The translations under genes were made by a program, and so were the position numbers. From Ciceribacter sp. T2.26MG-112.2 (lineage in GTDB: Bacteria > Pseudomonadota > Alphaproteobacteria > Rhizobiales > Rhizobiaceae), in the NCBI RefSeq assembly GCF_900492205.1, contig NZ_UEYQ01000006.1, positions 62,001-126,000 on the forward strand: 64,000 nucleotides of DNA. Direction: 5' to 3'. Each line of letters opens with the position of its first letter. Position 1 is the first letter of the stretch. Below are positions 44,211 through 55,286 of this stretch, in pieces. Under the pieces are notes generated by a model. It did not search any database. It was not told where the DNA came from and worked only from the letters and a program-made list of their open reading frames with translations.

Positions 44211-45014
44211 TCAGCGGCCGGTAAATTGCGGCCGGCGTTTCTCGGCGAAGGCGTTGCGGCCTTCGGCATAGTCTGCGCTGTCAAAGGTGGCGGCGCCGAT
44301 GACCTCCGCCTCGCGCAGCAAGTCATCGTCCTGCTGGCTCGCGGCGCGCAGCGCGAGCTTGGAGGCCTGAACCGACAGCGGTGCATTGGCGGCGATTGTT
44401 TCGGCCAGCGTCAGTGCGGCCGGTTCCAGACCCTCGGCCGTCGTCATGTCGAGCAGGAAACCGGCGGCAAGCAGATCGTTCACCGACATGGGCAAGCCGG
44501 TGTAGAGGGCCTTTCCGGCCATTTGCGCACCGAGCGTCCGGATGAAGTCCTGAACCGCATCGGCCGGGTAGGCGAGGCCGAGACGCGCCGCCGGCACGGC
44601 GAAGGCGGCTCCCTCCGCCGCGATCCTCAGATCTGCAGCCGCGGCAAGGCCGAAGCCGCCGCCATAGCAGATGCCGCGGATCGCGGCGATCACCGGCACG
44701 CGGGCGTTGCGGATTGCGGAAAAGGCCTTGCTGTTTTCGCTCTCGTAGAGGCGAGCGGTCGCCGTGTCCTTGCGAACCGTCGGGAATTCGGAAATGTCGG
44801 CACCGGCACAAAAGTCCGTGGTCCCGGCGCCCATCAGCACGATGACCCTTGCCTCGCCCTCGCCGCACAGCCAGTGCATCGCTTCCGGGATGGCCCGCCA
44901 CATCGCCGCGGTCACGGCATTCTTGCGGTCCGGATTGTCGATCAACAGCAGGCCCGTTCCGGCCTGGCTGGCGGCACGGATCTTCCCGGCGGCGAAATCA
45001 TGGATGCGTTTCAT
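44211..45014 (-). CDS. Enoyl-CoA hydratase/isomerase family protein
   Basis: Crotonase-fold protein (267 aa). The two oxyanion-forming segments are present: DFCAGADISEF and RGICYGGGFGLAAAADLRIA. The position of the usual catalytic glutamate (in PEVGLGxxP-type segments) reads VPAARLGLAYPADAV, so the standard hydratase glutamate is missing. It may be an isomerase, a lyase or a different crotonase member. It is divergent from cysE across 73 bases. Confidence 0.85.
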   Translation of the reverse strand: MKRIHDFAAGKIRAASQAGTGLLLIDNPDRKNAVTAAMWRAIPEAMHWLCGEGEARVIVLMGAGTTDFCAGADISEFPTVRKDTATARLYESENSKAFSAIRNARVPVIAAIRGICYGGGFGLAAAADLRIAAEGAAFAVPAARLGLAYPADAVQDFIRTLGAQMAGKALYTGLPMSVNDLLAAGFLLDMTTAEGLEPAALTLAETIAANAPLSVQASKLALRAASQQDDDLLREAEVIGAATFDSADYAEGRNAFAEKRRPQFTGR

Positions 45015-45026
45015 TTGGAAGGCCCA

Positions 45027-45057
45027 TTTGTGTTGATTCACGGATCGACTATATAAT
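45027..45057 (+). promoter_or_regulatory. Likely cysE promoter
   Basis: A perfect TATAAT at 45052-45057, overlapping TATATA at 45050-45055. TTTGTG (45027-45032) lies 17 bases before TATATA. It is 30 bases upstream of the cysE ATG. Confidence 0.5.
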
Positions 45058-45087
45058 GCGCTCGAACAGGAAACGAGGAGACCGGCA

Positions 45088-45909
45088 ATGGCCGCAAAAA
45101 GCGAAATCCTCAAGAGAGAGCCAGTGCAGTCGATGGATCCGATCTGGGACAGTCTGCGCAGCGAAGCGCGCGCCGCAGCCGACTTCGATCCTTTGCTGGC
45201 GGCTTTTCTCTATTCCACGGTGCTCAACCACCGTTCGCTCGAGGATTGCGTCATCTACCGGATCTGCGAACGGTTGGATCATCCCGATCTGCAGGCCATC
45301 CTGCTGCGTCAGACATTCGACGAGATGCTGCGCGACTGGCCGGAATGGGGCTCGATCATGCGCGTCGATATCCAGGCGGTCTACGATCGCGACCCGGCCT
45401 GCATCCGCTTCATGGAGCCGGTGCTCTATTTCAAGGGTTTTCACGCGATCCAGACCCATCGCCTGGCCCACTGGCTTTTGAACCACGGCCGCCGCGACTT
45501 TGCGCTCTACCTGCAAAGCCGGGCTTCGAGTGTCTTCCAGACCGACATCAACCCGGCCGCACGCATCGGCAAGGGGATCTTCCTCGATCACGCGACCGGC
45601 CTCGTCGTCGGCGAGACCGCACGGATCGGCGACAATGTCTCGATCCTCCATGGCGTCACGCTCGGCGGCACGGGCAAGGAGGGCGCGGACCGCCACCCGA
45701 AGATCGGCGACGGCGTGCTGATCGGCGCGGGCGCCAAGGTGCTCGGCAATATCGAGGTCGGCTGCTGCTCGCGCATCGCCGCCGGTTCGGTGGTGCTGAA
45801 GCCTGTACCGCGCGGTTGCACCGTGGCCGGCGTTCCGGCGCGTGTCGTCGGCGAGGCGGGCTGCGCGGAGCCCGCACGCTCCATGGACCAGATGCTGGCC
45901 GCCGACTGA
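45088..45909 (+). CDS. cysE: Serine O-acetyltransferase
   Basis: Makes O-acetylserine, the acceptor for sulfide in cysteine synthesis (273 aa). The N-terminal helical domain includes AAFLYSTVLNHRSLEDC, typical of CysE. The C-terminal left-handed beta-helix of hexapeptide repeats (from about residue 155) carries the active site DINPAARIGKGIFLDHATGL and GDNVSILHGVTLGGTGKEG. The C-terminal region that binds cysteine (feedback) and cysteine synthase is shorter and ends RSMDQMLAAD. It is a single gene with DUF3126 downstream. Confidence 0.97.
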   Translation: MAAKSEILKREPVQSMDPIWDSLRSEARAAADFDPLLAAFLYSTVLNHRSLEDCVIYRICERLDHPDLQAILLRQTFDEMLRDWPEWGSIMRVDIQAVYDRDPACIRFMEPVLYFKGFHAIQTHRLAHWLLNHGRRDFALYLQSRASSVFQTDINPAARIGKGIFLDHATGLVVGETARIGDNVSILHGVTLGGTGKEGADRHPKIGDGVLIGAGAKVLGNIEVGCCSRIAAGSVVLKPVPRGCTVAGVPARVVGEAGCAEPARSMDQMLAAD

Positions 45910-46055
45910 TTTTCCGACGACTGCGCGGACCTATCCGGGTCCCGCGCCGTTGTCGGGGTGCCATGCTTGGCAAAGAATGGGCTTTCGCGTCTTTACAGCG
46001 GCGGACGGCGCATGCGACAAGCGGCCGAATTTGAATCCCCGATGGAGACTGGATC

Positions 46056-46259
46056 GTGAAACCCGAAGAAATCAAGAAGCTCGACGCCTATTTCAAGCGG
46101 ATGTTCAACCCGAGCATGGTGGTGAAGGCTCGCCCCCGCAAGGATGACTCTGCCGAAGTCTACGTCGGCGACGAGTTTCTCGGCGTGGTTTTCCGTGACG
46201 ACGAGGACGGCGATCTGTCCTACAATTTTTCGATGGCGATCCTCGACGTCGACCTCTAA
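46056..46259 (+). CDS. DUF3126 family protein
   Basis: A 67-aa acidic protein, MKPEEIKKLDAYFKRMFNPS through FSMAILDVDL, matching the alphaproteobacterial DUF3126 family almost end to end. It is adjacent to cysE in many Rhizobiales, as here. Function unknown. It has its own terminator and is probably expressed with or just after cysE. Confidence 0.93.
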   Translation: MKPEEIKKLDAYFKRMFNPSMVVKARPRKDDSAEVYVGDEFLGVVFRDDEDGDLSYNFSMAILDVDL

Positions 46260-46309
46260 GCCGGTGGTTGCAGGCTGACTGATATATGTTTTCCTTTTCA
46301 AGGAAACAG

Positions 46310-46340
46310 GGCCGACCGTCGTCCGGTCGGCCTTTCTATT
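46310..46340 (+). terminator. Terminator after DUF3126
   Basis: Stem GGCCGACC (46310-46317) and GGTCGGCC (46325-46332), loop of 7, then TTTCTATT. Confidence 0.85.
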
Positions 46341-46385
46341 GCCTTCATTCGCAACCTGGGCGCGATATCGCATCGCACAAAACAC

Positions 46386-46414
46386 TTGACTGTTTTTGTG
46401 CAACTGCTATGTAG
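46386..46414 (+). promoter_or_regulatory. Phasin promoter
   Basis: CTTGAC (46386-46391) and CTATGT/TATGTA (46408-46414), with 16-17 bases between, close to the rhizobial housekeeping consensus CTTGAC-N17-CTATAT. The spacer contains TTGTGCA, the half of the 13-mer seen near the DUF1127 and sRNA genes, and could be a repressor site. Confidence 0.75.
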
Positions 46415-46450
46415 TTGGGCACCGAATGAACGGACCGGAAGGAGAGTGGC

Positions 46451-46801
46451 ATGATCAATTTCGACGACGCCAACAAGAAGGGTAAGGAAGCCATGGACGC
46501 CATGCTGAAGAACTATTCGGAAGTGGCCAAGGGTTTCCAGGCCATCACGACCGAAGCCTCCGAGTATTCGAAGAAGTCGTTCCAGGACGTCGCTTCCCAT
46601 ATGGAAGCGCTGTCGGGCGCCAAGAGCATCGAGACCGCTCTCGAGCTGCAGACCAATTTCCTCAAGTCGTCCTACGAGAGCTTCGTCGCCGAAGCCACCA
46701 AGATGAGCGAAATGTACGCCGATCTCGCCAAGACCGTCTACAAGCCGTTCGAGGCCCCGGTTGCCAAGGGGACCGGCATGTCGATGCCGACGGCTGCCTG
46801 A
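46451..46801 (+). CDS. Phasin family protein
   Basis: A 116-aa helical protein of the phasin_2 family, which coats PHA granules. The typical pattern is MINFDDANKKGKEAMDAMLK, a central amphipathic helix (FQAITTEASEYSKKSFQDVA), LELQTNFLKSSYESFVAEAT, and a short Pro/Ala-rich C-terminus. It works with PhaC, whose gene is at 22.5-24.4 kb. It is preceded by a strong promoter and followed by a long perfect hairpin. Confidence 0.93.
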   Translation: MINFDDANKKGKEAMDAMLKNYSEVAKGFQAITTEASEYSKKSFQDVASHMEALSGAKSIETALELQTNFLKSSYESFVAEATKMSEMYADLAKTVYKPFEAPVAKGTGMSMPTAA

Positions 46802-46827
46802 TACCGGCCTGACAGATCAAGAATGCC

Positions 46828-46863
46828 GCAAGACCGGCCGCGCACTCGCGCGGCCGGTCTTGC
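46828..46863 (+). terminator. Long hairpin after the phasin gene
   Basis: A 16-bp perfect stem, GCAAGACCGGCCGCGC (46828-46843) and GCGCGGCCGGTCTTGC (46848-46863), loop ACTC. The tail is weak (CATTTG). It may stabilise a very abundant mRNA as well as end it. Confidence 0.75.
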
Positions 46864-47055
46864 CATTTGTGCCGGCTCGTATAAGGCTTGGGCATCTTTT
46901 TGACCCTGCTCTGCGGACACCTCGCGCAATTCTGTTTGCGCTGTGCAAAGGGGGGCTTAAAATCACCGAATTATGAACTACCTTACTGAGCTGAGTGTTT
47001 GTCCGTCGCGTTGCGTCTTCGGCAGATCGGCCGGACAATTGGAGAATGAACTTAA

Positions 47056-47403
47056 ATGATCGCCAAGCCGGTCTTCATGCAAAGCCAGCGGGACGGGGAC
47101 AACGCCAATCGTGGCACCTCGGTGATCACGCGTACCAAGCCCAAGACGAAGAAACCAAACCTGTACCGCGTCCTGCTTCTCAATGATGACTATACCCCGA
47201 TGGAATTCGTGATCCATGTACTGGAGCGGTTCTTCCAGAAGGACAGGGAAGCAGCCACCCGCATCATGTTGCACGTGCACAATCATGGTGTCGGGGAATG
47301 CGGCGTCTTCACCTACGAAGTCGCCGAGACCAAGGTGAGCCAGGTCATGGATTTCGCCCGGCAGCATGAGCATCCGCTTCAATGCGTCATGGAAAAGAAG
47401 TGA
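47056..47403 (+). CDS. clpS: ClpS adaptor
   Basis: N-end-rule adaptor for ClpAP (115 aa). The family segments [20 protein letters not shown] then LERFF, then [20 protein letters not shown], are conserved and include the N-degron pocket residues. An N-terminal extension of about 35 residues precedes the core. It is located nine bases upstream of clpA, the classic operon. Confidence 0.96.
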   Translation: MIAKPVFMQSQRDGDNANRGTSVITRTKPKTKKPNLYRVLLLNDDYTPMEFVIHVLERFFQKDREAATRIMLHVHNHGVGECGVFTYEVAETKVSQVMDFARQHEHPLQCVMEKK

Positions 47404-47412
47404 GGAACTGAC

Positions 47413-49887
<2,475 letters not shown>

Positions 49888-49946
49888 GCATTGGTGGCCT
49901 CGGGAGATACGCCCGCGCCACGCTCGTTTCATATGCTGGAAATCGA

Positions 49947-49975
49947 CCCCTCGCGGCATCGCTGCGAGGGGTTTT
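49947..49975 (+). terminator. Terminator after clpA
   Basis: Stem CCCCTCGC (49947-49954) and GCGAGGGG (49964-49971), followed by TTTTG. Confidence 0.8.
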
Positions 49976-50092
49976 GTCGTTAAACGGTTGACGTTTCTGT
50001 GATCTGCCGGTGAAACCATGCCGTGAGGCTTGCGGGCCGTGTCGGCCCGACGATAGACTCAAAAAGAGGGCAGACGGGGCAGGGATGGCCGG

Positions 50093-50509
50093 ATGGACAG
50101 TGACGACCGGGAAGCGCAGCATTTTTCGCATGAAGAGCGCGACCTCTGGGACCATGTGACGGAACTTTGGGAAATCGCCCGTCGTCGAGAAACGGCACCC
50201 ATCCGCAAGCTCCTGCATCGCGATTATTCGGGCTGGGTGACAGGCCTGGAGACACCACACGATTACGAGGCGGCTGTCGCATCGGTCGGGCCGGAGACGC
50301 CGCGCGTGCTGCGCTATCGGTTGAAGCCGCTGAAAGTGAGCGTGTTCGACCACGAGGTAGGTGTTGTGCATTACAGTTATGAGGCCGATGTCGAATCGGC
50401 CGCCGGGTCGGCACAGCATGTCGGTGGTCGATGGACCGAGGTCTACAAGCGACGAGGCAATGCCTGGCTGATGATAGCGGTCAGCGGCGGTCCGGACGGC
50501 ATGCGCTGA
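50093..50509 (+). CDS. NTF2-like / DUF4440-type protein
   Basis: A 138-aa protein with the NTF2-like cone fold pattern: helical start (RDLWDHVTELWEIARRRETA), HRDYSGWVTGLETPHD, a beta segment (LKVSVFDHEVGVVHYSYEAD), and a C-terminal GRWTEVYKRRGNAWLMIAVS typical of DUF4440/SnoaL-like proteins. No catalytic residues identified. A small-molecule-binding or enzyme role is inferred from the fold only. Single gene downstream of the clpA terminator. Confidence 0.75.
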   Translation: MDSDDREAQHFSHEERDLWDHVTELWEIARRRETAPIRKLLHRDYSGWVTGLETPHDYEAAVASVGPETPRVLRYRLKPLKVSVFDHEVGVVHYSYEADVESAAGSAQHVGGRWTEVYKRRGNAWLMIAVSGGPDGMR

Positions 50510-50631
50510 CGGCTTGAGGGACCAAGAAGTCCCTGTCTCAGACCTTCGATCCGCTGTATACGTCCTAAGTCGTGTTACGACCCTTCAGATTCGCTCCGCA
50601 CGCCCGCGTCCTTCATCCGCCGGATCCGTTC

Positions 50632-51390
50632 ATGCCCGCATCCCCTGCCGATACCGCTTCGTTTCGCTGGTTCCTCGAGGGCGCGCGCGGCATCTTTTCC
50701 CTTCCAGCCTTCATCCTGATGACCTCGTTTGTCGGTTTCAGCGCCTTTGCCCTCGAATCCGGGGTGAGCCGTGGCGAGGCAATGTTCATGACCGCCATGA
50801 TCTGGGCATTGCCGGCAAAGATGATCCTGATCGGCATGATGGCGAGCGGTGCCAATATCTTGGCGATGTTTCTTGCTGTAACACTTTCATCGATCCGGAT
50901 GATGCCGATGGTCGCTTCGCTCGTTCCGGAACTGCGTGGCGCCCGCACGCCGACCTGGCTCCTGCTGGTCCTGTCGCATTTCGTCGCCATCACCGCCTGG
51001 GTCTTCGCCATGGGGCACCTCAAGGATGTGCCGCGCGAGGCGCGCGTCGCCTATTTCGCCGGCTTCGGCCTGACGCTGGTCTCGGCCAACACCATCCTGG
51101 TAGGCTTGAGCTACGGGATCGTCTCCACCTTTCCGCCTGCCGTTGCCGGGGTTCTGTTCTTCCTGACGCCGGTCTATTTCGTCGGTTCGATCTGGGCCTC
51201 GGCCCGCCATTCCGTGGTCAAGATTGCCTTCGTCATCGGAGTGGTCGCCGGTCCGCTCCTGGCGGTGGTCGCACCCGGTTTCGACATTCTGATTGCGGGG
51301 ATCGGCGGGGGAACGCTTGCCTACCTCATCGACCGCCTTGTCGTGCGTCGACGCGGGGCCGTCCCGCCAGGCGGTGGAGACGCGCCATGA
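50632..51390 (+). CDS. azlC: AzlC family branched-chain amino acid exporter, large subunit
   Basis: Inner-membrane protein (252 aa) of the AzlC family. About eight hydrophobic segments are visible, starting with FILMTSFVGFSAFALESG, and SRGEAMFMTAMIWALPAKMI is family-typical. With AzlD it forms a two-subunit exporter for branched-chain amino acids or analogues. ATG 50632 was chosen; the frame is open to 50572. Its stop overlaps the azlD start by four bases (ATGA). Confidence 0.93.
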   Translation: MPASPADTASFRWFLEGARGIFSLPAFILMTSFVGFSAFALESGVSRGEAMFMTAMIWALPAKMILIGMMASGANILAMFLAVTLSSIRMMPMVASLVPELRGARTPTWLLLVLSHFVAITAWVFAMGHLKDVPREARVAYFAGFGLTLVSANTILVGLSYGIVSTFPPAVAGVLFFLTPVYFVGSIWASARHSVVKIAFVIGVVAGPLLAVVAPGFDILIAGIGGGTLAYLIDRLVVRRRGAVPPGGGDAP

Positions 51391-51722
51391 CCGCAGCCGA
51401 CCTCTGGCCCTATGCGATCATCCTGTTCGCCGGCTGGTTCGCCACCGATCTGTGGCGCTGGCTCGGCGTGATCGCCGGCAACCGGCTGGCCGAAGGCTCG
51501 GAGGCGCTGAACTGGGTGAGGGCGGTCGCCACGGCCCTGGTCATGGCGGTGACCGCCAAGCTGATCGTATTTCCGACCGGCAGCCTGGCGGATTCGCCGC
51601 TCTGGCTCCGGCTCGCCGCCGCCAGCCTCGGCTTCGTCGCCTTTCTCGCCGCCGGGCAGCGCGTCATTGTCGGCGTCGTCGTGTCGCTTGCGCTGCTGTC
51701 ACTCGGGCTGGCAGCGCTATGA
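51387..51722 (+). CDS. azlD: AzlD family branched-chain amino acid transport protein, small subunit
   Basis: A small membrane protein (111 aa) with three to four helices (LWPYAIILFAGWFATDLWRW, then a central AVATALVMAVTAKLIVF, then the C-terminal VIVGVVVSLALLSLGLAAL). It pairs with AzlC. The start overlaps the azlC stop, so the two are translationally coupled. Confidence 0.9.
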   Translation: MTAADLWPYAIILFAGWFATDLWRWLGVIAGNRLAEGSEALNWVRAVATALVMAVTAKLIVFPTGSLADSPLWLRLAAASLGFVAFLAAGQRVIVGVVVSLALLSLGLAAL

Positions 51723-51829
51723 GCGCCAGCGTCGCGCGGTAAGGGCGACGGCGCATTTGGACGCGCACGGCAGCCGTCGTCGATCTATAGACCTGTCATC
51801 CTACGGAACCGCAAACACAGGAACCACCC

Positions 51830-52684
51830 ATGTCTTCGATACCCTCAGTCACCGCTCCGGCCGATGCCGCCGAGCGCCGCGCCGTCAAGCCCGTGGTCTG
51901 CTATCCCGTCGAGACGCTGCCTGTGCCGGACATGGCAACGCTGCGACGCACCCGCGAGACGCTGACCAAGGTGGACGAGGTGACCGTCCCGCCGCGCGAG
52001 GGCGCCACGTTTTCCGTGCCGAAGGGACATTTCTTCCGCATCCTCAGCATCGACGGCCCACAGGTCGGCGACCTCAACCTGTGGAACGCCAACGACCTCA
52101 CCGAGCGCTTCTTTTCCGGCAAGACACGCGCATTGCACGCCACCCATGTGACCACCGGCAACCGTCTGTGGAGTACCCTTCCCAATCTTCGTCCGATGGC
52201 GACGGTCACCCACGACACGCTCGGCTGGTACGGCTTCGACGAGTTTGGCGGCAGCGTCCACGACGTGATCGGCACGCGCTGCGATCCCTATACCAACCGG
52301 CTCTTGTTGGGCGGCGACTATCACCACTGCTGTCATTCCAACCTGACCCGCGCACTGGCCGGCACCAAGGGCATGTCGTTCGCCGAGGCCGAACCCTTCG
52401 TGCATGACGTGCTGAACGTCTTCATGTGCACCGGGTTTACCGCCGACACCCACCAGTATTTCATGAAGGCGAGCCCGGTGCGGCCCGGCGACTACATCGA
52501 GTTCTTCGCCGAGATCGACTTGCTGGGCGGGCTGTCCGCTTGCCCGGGCGGCGATTGCAGCGCCAAGCATTCGAGCGACGTCGCTGTCTGCTATCCGCTC
52601 AAGGTCGAGATCTTTCGGCCGGACATGGACCTGCTGAAAACCTGGCCCTTCCCGGAGCGGAACGGCTACCGCAATCCCGAATAA
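51830..52684 (+). CDS. DUF1989 family protein (urea carboxylase-associated type)
   Basis: A 284-aa soluble protein of the DUF1989 family. The pattern GATFSVPKGHFFRILSIDGP, GDLNLWNANDLTERFFSGKT, VTHDTLGWYGFDEFGGSVHD then CHSNLTRAL, and VFMCTGFTADTHQYF is family-typical. Many conserved cysteine and histidine residues (HHCCHSN, SACPGGDCSAKH) suggest a metal site. Some members (urea carboxylase-associated) support urea/guanidine breakdown, but no urea carboxylase is nearby here, so the role is undetermined. Confidence 0.85.
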   Translation: MSSIPSVTAPADAAERRAVKPVVCYPVETLPVPDMATLRRTRETLTKVDEVTVPPREGATFSVPKGHFFRILSIDGPQVGDLNLWNANDLTERFFSGKTRALHATHVTTGNRLWSTLPNLRPMATVTHDTLGWYGFDEFGGSVHDVIGTRCDPYTNRLLLGGDYHHCCHSNLTRALAGTKGMSFAEAEPFVHDVLNVFMCTGFTADTHQYFMKASPVRPGDYIEFFAEIDLLGGLSACPGGDCSAKHSSDVAVCYPLKVEIFRPDMDLLKTWPFPERNGYRNPE

Positions 52685-52717
52685 GGGGCGGAACGCTTCC
52701 GCGTTCGCCGTCACCGA

Positions 52718-52853
52718 CACCTCCCCCTTGATGGGGGAGGTCGCGCGGAACGCGCGGGTGGGGTGATCTTGAGAGCCGAGCGATCGGCCGTGTGGTCGCG
52801 ACATCGCCCCACCCTAGAGCTTCGCTCCGACCCTCCCCCTCGAGGGGAGGGTG
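52718..52853. repeat. GC-rich palindromic repeat unit
   Basis: Two hairpins at the ends: CCTCCCCC (52720-52727) with GGGGGAGG (52733-52740), and CCCTCCCC (52831-52838) with GGGGAGGG (52844-52851). An inner inverted pair, GGGTGGGG (52756-52763) and CCCCACCC (52807-52814), lies between. It resembles the dispersed palindromic units common in Rhizobiales and fills the gap between the DUF1989 and HIT genes. It could also act as a bidirectional transcript end. Confidence 0.65.
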
Positions 52854-52857
52854 GTTG

Positions 52858-53283
52858 TCACAGCGCCGCCTTGATCTTCTCGGCATTCGCCTTCAGCACC
52901 TCGATGTCCTCCATCTTGCCGGCATGGGCTTTGAGCGGCACGCCCTCTTGCCGCGGAATGATGTGGAAGTGCAGGTGGTTGACGGTCTGGCCGGCCGCCG
53001 CTTCGTTGAACTGGGCGACGGACACGCCGTCTGCGTCAAATGCCTCTTTCGCGGCGATGGCGAGTTTCTGCACCACCGGCATCAGCCTCGAAAGCACCGC
53101 CGGATCGGCGTCGAGCATGTTGCGCGAGGCGGCCTTGGGGATGACCAGGAGATGACCGGTCGCCTGGGGCATGACATCCATGAAGGCGAGCGTGTCGTCG
53201 TCTTCGTAGAGCTTCACCGACGGAATCTCGCCCTTGAGGATCTTGGCGAAGATGTTGTCTGGATCATAGGCGGGGTTGGTCAT
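52858..53283 (-). CDS. HIT family nucleotide-binding protein
   Basis: Histidine-triad hydrolase/transferase (141 aa), probably acting on AMP-linked nucleotides. The signature is NHLHFHIIP near residue 98, and the opening NIFAKILKGEIPSVKLYEDD matches bacterial HIT proteins. It is the last gene of the minus-strand cluster ridA-ugpQ-acyltransferase-HIT, 58 bases after its neighbour. Confidence 0.94.
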   Translation of the reverse strand: MTNPAYDPDNIFAKILKGEIPSVKLYEDDDTLAFMDVMPQATGHLLVIPKAASRNMLDADPAVLSRLMPVVQKLAIAAKEAFDADGVSVAQFNEAAAGQTVNHLHFHIIPRQEGVPLKAHAGKMEDIEVLKANAEKIKAAL

Positions 53284-53341
53284 CGGGAATCTCCTGTGGT
53301 TTGCCGTAGTTAAGGCAGCCGGCGGGAAAGGATCAAGCGGC

Positions 53342-54541
53342 CTATTCGTCGCTCTCGCAGTCGCGTTGCTGGCGCTCGCCGCGGCGAAACGGCGTATGCT
53401 CTCCGAGGATCTCGGCCATCTGCTCGACCTCGCGCCGCTCATGCTCGAGATAGTCGGCGACGGCACGCCTCAGCCCCGGATGGGCGATGTAATGCGCCGA
53501 ATGGGTCGTGATCGGCTGGTAACCGCGCGCCAGCTTGTGCTCGCCCTGCGCACCCGCCTCGACGCGTTTCAAACCCTTCGACAGCGCAAAGTCGATCGCC
53601 TGATGATAGCAGACCTCGAAATGCAGATAGGGGTGATCCTCGATGCAGCCCCAGTGCCGGCCGTAGAGCGCATCCGCGCCGATGAAATTGATGGCACCCG
53701 CCACATAGCGCCCTTCGCGTCTTGCCATCACCAGCAGGATGTCGTCGGCCATGCGCTCGCCGATCAGCGAATAGAAGGTCCGCGTCAGATAGGGTTTGCC
53801 CCATTTGCGGCTGCCGGTATCCATGTAGAAGGCGAAGAACTGGTCCCAGATCTCTTCGGTCAAATCCGACCCGGTCAGCCAGTCGATTTCGATGCCGTTC
53901 TCCAGTGCCGCCCGCCGTTCCTTCTTCAGTGCCTTGCGCTTGCGCGAGGCGAGCGTGTCGAGGAAGTCGTCGTGGTCGCGGTAACCGGGATTGAGGAAAT
54001 GGAACTGCTGGTCCGTGCGATGCAGGTAGCCGCCGCCGATGAAGGCGGGCAATTCGCCCTCGGGAATGAAGGTCGCGTGCGCCGAGGAGACGCCGAGCTC
54101 GTCGGCCACCTGCCGCAGCCCGGCAGCCAGCAGCGGCCGGATTTCCGTCGGATCGCAACCCTCGGCCACCATCAGCCGCGGCCCCGTCGCGGGGGTGAAG
54201 GGAAAGGCGCTCTGCAATTTCGGATAGTAGCGGCCGCCGGCCCGCTCGAAGGCGTCGGCCCAGCCCTGGTCGAAGACATATTCGCCGCGGCTGTGGCTTT
54301 TCAGATAGCAGGGAATGGCGCCGAGCAGGTGGCCGGCTGAGTCTTCCAGGAGCAGGTGATGGCCGAGCCAGCCGGTTTCGGCCGCGGCCGAGCCGGACTC
54401 CTCGAGCGCCGACAGGAAGGCGTGCGAGGTGAACGGGTTATAGCCGTCCGCGCCGCGTCTGGCGCCGCCGAGGCTCGCCCAGCGTTCAGGAGAAATTCCG
54501 GCAAGGGATCTTTCGACCCGGATCGTCACGTCTCCTGGCAT
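53342..54541 (-). CDS. GNAT/FemAB-like acyltransferase (COG3146 type)
   Basis: A 399-aa protein of the COG3146 group. Family blocks are YNPFTSHAFLSALEESG, YFPKLQ-like YYPKLQSAFPFTPATGPR, SSAHATFIPEGE, YRDHDDFLDTLASRKRKAL, and YGRHWGCIEDHPYLHFEVCY. These are typical of uncharacterised acyltransferases with a peptidyl- or acyl-transfer fold. The substrate is unknown. It starts ten bases after the ugpQ stop. Confidence 0.85.
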   Translation of the reverse strand: MPGDVTIRVERSLAGISPERWASLGGARRGADGYNPFTSHAFLSALEESGSAAAETGWLGHHLLLEDSAGHLLGAIPCYLKSHSRGEYVFDQGWADAFERAGGRYYPKLQSAFPFTPATGPRLMVAEGCDPTEIRPLLAAGLRQVADELGVSSAHATFIPEGELPAFIGGGYLHRTDQQFHFLNPGYRDHDDFLDTLASRKRKALKKERRAALENGIEIDWLTGSDLTEEIWDQFFAFYMDTGSRKWGKPYLTRTFYSLIGERMADDILLVMARREGRYVAGAINFIGADALYGRHWGCIEDHPYLHFEVCYHQAIDFALSKGLKRVEAGAQGEHKLARGYQPITTHSAHYIAHPGLRRAVADYLEHERREVEQMAEILGEHTPFRRGERQQRDCESDE

Positions 54542-54551
54542 GCGGCTCCCA

Positions 54552-55286
54552 TCATGCGCTGGCGATGGCCACCTCGCGGGGATCAAAACCCTCGAAGGTC
54601 ATCTGGTCCGCATGAGTATAGGTATGCGCGCGCATGGTTTCATCCCTGACGGTCCAGGTTATCACCGGAATTCCGCGCTCGCGCTGCGCCGCCACGAAGC
54701 TGTTGGGCAGGTGAGGGGCACAATAGGAAATGAAATCGAGGCCGAGCTGCATGGCCTCTTCGTGGGCTGCGAGCTGTTCCGGCTTCACACCTTCCGCGGT
54801 CAATCCGACCGGGTAGGGGCAGTCGAGCTTCTTGAGGTCCCGCAGCAGCCAGTAGTCGAAGCTCATCAGCGCGACCTTGCCCTGATAGCCCTCCAGCACC
54901 TCGAGCACGGCCTCCGCCAGGCCGTCGTCCTGCTCCGCATCAATGCCCTTGAGCTCGATCACCAACGGTACCTGACCCTTGGCCAGGGCCAGCATCTTCT
55001 TGAGCGACGGGATCTTGTCGGCCGTGCCGCCAACCGACAGCAGACCAAGCTCGCCGCCCGTGCGCTCACGCACCGCGCCGGCAAGTCCGCACAGCCGCTG
55101 CAGGTCATGGTCGTGGAATACCATCGGCACACTGTCCGACGACAGCTGGATGTCGCACTCGATGGCAAAGCCCGCATCGATGGCGCGCTGGAAGGCCGAG
55201 AGCGTGTTTTCCCATACCGTCTTGTTCTGGTCGTGGAAGCCGCGATGGGCGACCGGAACGTCCTTGATCCAGCTGACGTCACTCAC
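54552..55286 (-). CDS. ugpQ: Glycerophosphodiester phosphodiesterase
   Basis: Hydrolyses glycerophosphodiesters to glycerol-3-phosphate (244 aa, cytoplasmic; no signal). GDPD signatures: VAHRGFHDQN (first His), WENTLSAFQRAIDAGFAIE, CDIQLSSDSVPMVFHDHDL (metal Glu/Asp and second His), VPLVIELKG. The ATG at 55286 overlaps the ridA stop (ATGA), indicating coupling. Confidence 0.92.
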   Translation of the reverse strand: MSDVSWIKDVPVAHRGFHDQNKTVWENTLSAFQRAIDAGFAIECDIQLSSDSVPMVFHDHDLQRLCGLAGAVRERTGGELGLLSVGGTADKIPSLKKMLALAKGQVPLVIELKGIDAEQDDGLAEAVLEVLEGYQGKVALMSFDYWLLRDLKKLDCPYPVGLTAEGVKPEQLAAHEEAMQLGLDFISYCAPHLPNSFVAAQRERGIPVITWTVRDETMRAHTYTHADQMTFEGFDPREVAIASA

